From Cyanobacteriota bacterium (GTDB lineage Bacteria > Cyanobacteriota > Cyanobacteriia > Phormidesmidales > Phormidesmidaceae), in contig JAQCHG010000068.1 of assembly GCA_027619675.1 (NCBI GenBank), forward strand, positions 1 to 7,537: 7,537 nucleotides of DNA, read 5' to 3'. The position numbers and the translations under genes were made by a program. The notes beneath the pieces were generated by a model. The model was given only the letters and a program-made list of their open reading frames with translations, ran no database searches and was not told the origin of the DNA. Of the stretch, positions 6,952 through 7,537 are shown piece by piece (position 1 is the first letter of the stretch; each line of letters starts with the position of its first letter).

Positions 6952-7059
6952 CTAGAGGCTGGCCCCCGCTGGTGGGGACCCGACACCGCTGTCACGGCTA
7001 GCCCCTAGGGGCCAACGGCAGCGATAGCGGCGGTGGGATTGGCAGGGGCATTGCCCGCC
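6952..7059. repeat. Cluster of inverted repeats before the signalling gene
   Basis: CTAGAGGCTGGCC (6952-6964) pairs with GGCTAGCCCCTAG (6996-7008) over 13 positions with one mismatch and one G-T pair. The enclosed segment holds the small stem GACA/TGTC (6982-6993). The right arm also belongs to a perfect 12-base palindrome GCCCCTAGGGGC (7001-7012), an alternative pairing. A third stem at 7041-7059 (GGC..GGGC / GCCCGCC, loop ATT, two-base bulge) follows. If transcribed with the plus-strand gene starting at 7136, this would be a structured leader. It matches no RNA family I can name. Confidence 0.4.
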
Positions 7060-7135
7060 GATGGGTTAGCGTCCCGACCCGCTGCCCTGGGAGAACTTGA
7101 GTCATTTGATAGCAAACCCTGTGCCCTTGGCATCC

Positions 7136-7537
7136 ATGGTGAATTCCAATCCTGAAAACGCGGTCACGTCCTCTGAATACGACGAACTCGCCACCCTGGC
7201 GGAGGCGGAGGTCTTTGCCCTGGGCACTAAATCCGTTCTGGCCCAACTGCCCCTCTGGGATACGAGCCTTGAGATTAGTGATTTAGGCAGCCAAGCGGCC
7301 CAGTGTTTTGAAGGGGATCCGGCCCTACCCGGCATTTTGCTGACCGACGGTGGGCGATCGGTGGGCATCTTGTCGCGGCAGCGGTTTTTGGAATATTTGC
7401 TGCGCCCCAAGGGGATTGATTTGTTTCTGGCCCAGCCTTTACGGGTGATGTACAGCTACGCCCGTCTGTCCCCCTTGGTGCTGGGTCATACCACCCCCAT
7501 CTTGGCCGCTGCCCAACTCGCCCTGCGCCGCCCCAAC
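7136..7537 (+). CDS. N-terminus of putative signalling protein with CBS-like module (partial)
   Basis: The frame is open from 7070 to the right edge; from the ATG at 7136 there are 134 codons and no stop, so only the N-terminus is visible. After a polar, acidic start, residues about 48-88 (ISDLGSQAAQCF...PGILLTDGGRSVGILSRQRFLEYL) look like a CBS motif, followed by RPKGIDLFLAQPLRVMYSY (90-108) and the start of a possible second CBS unit (PLVLGHTTPILAAAQLALRR). From memory, this arrangement (GILSRQRFLE, then a FLxQPLR-like stretch) resembles modules that precede kinase, GGDEF or phosphatase domains in large cyanobacterial signalling proteins; the output domain here lies outside the window. Alternative starts are GTG 7139, GTG 7121 and TTG 7106, the last with GGGAGA eleven bases upstream. 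The coding call is strong and the function is tentative. Confidence 0.7.
   Translation, partial: MVNSNPENAVTSSEYDELATLAEAEVFALGTKSVLAQLPLWDTSLEISDLGSQAAQCFEGDPALPGILLTDGGRSVGILSRQRFLEYLLRPKGIDLFLAQPLRVMYSYARLSPLVLGHTTPILAAAQLALRRPN

Larger units (their letters stand above)
6660..7135. other. 476-base intergenic region between divergent pyk and signalling gene
   Basis: I see no credible gene here. Open frames that enter it are out-of-frame with their neighbours or unlike any protein I recognise. It should contain the promoters of both divergent genes. Nearest pyk are a HIP1 octamer (6749-6756), a GGCTACA direct repeat (6767-6773 and 6782-6788), the perfect palindrome GAAAATTTTC (6789-6798) and a 7-bp hairpin (6806-6823). 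Further right is a cluster of inverted repeats (6952-7059). On the minus strand TACCAT near 6730-6735 resembles a -10, without a matching -35. Confidence 0.6.

Noticed and set aside
6896..7135. tRNA or other RNA gene in the structured gap
   Set aside because: No cloverleaf, T-loop GTTCGANTC-like sequence or other RNA family signature is visible.
6998..7410. Minus-strand frames over the right-hand gene start
   Set aside because: The plus-strand frame has coherent protein features (CBS-like motifs) and stays open to the edge; the minus frames do not resemble proteins.

Overview
This 7.5-kb window looks like chromosomal DNA of a cyanobacterium with fairly high GC. The best sequence evidence is the octamer GCGATCGC (HIP1, a known cyanobacterial hallmark), which I count nine times (starts 1319, 1430, 2363, 2484, 3335, 4596, 4689, 5962, 6749), far above chance. 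The protein families fit: a cyanobacterial-style PlsC-like acyltransferase, a short-form pyruvate kinase, a type-2 NAD(P)H dehydrogenase and a small secreted fasciclin protein. I cannot name the species.

Layout, left to right. On the minus strand, transcribed leftward, are a type-2 NADH dehydrogenase (4243-2873), the magnesium channel/transporter mgtE (2559-1156, GTG start) and a PlsC-like acyltransferase (868 to beyond the left edge). Gaps of about 290-315 bases separate these three, so they are co-oriented but probably not one tight operon. On the plus strand, diverging from the NADH dehydrogenase, is a secreted single-domain fasciclin (FAS1) protein (4569-5081). It converges on pyruvate kinase pyk (6659-5217, minus), and a strong hairpin spans the pyk stop. 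At the right, a plus-strand gene (7136 to beyond the edge) encodes the N-terminus of what looks like a cyanobacterial signalling protein with a CBS-like module.

Functionally this is mostly a housekeeping neighbourhood: respiratory/redox NADH oxidation, Mg2+ homeostasis, glycerolipid acylation, glycolytic ATP and pyruvate production, an exported surface or periplasmic protein, and a probable sensor. No shared pathway ties them together.

The least-explained DNA is intergenic. There is a 23-bp near-perfect inverted repeat after the NADH dehydrogenase gene, two perfect dyads next to each other in the mgtE upstream region, and a cluster of inverted repeats in the 476-base gap between pyk and the signalling gene. 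I found no CRISPR array, tRNA, rRNA, transposase, prophage gene or obvious novel multi-gene system.
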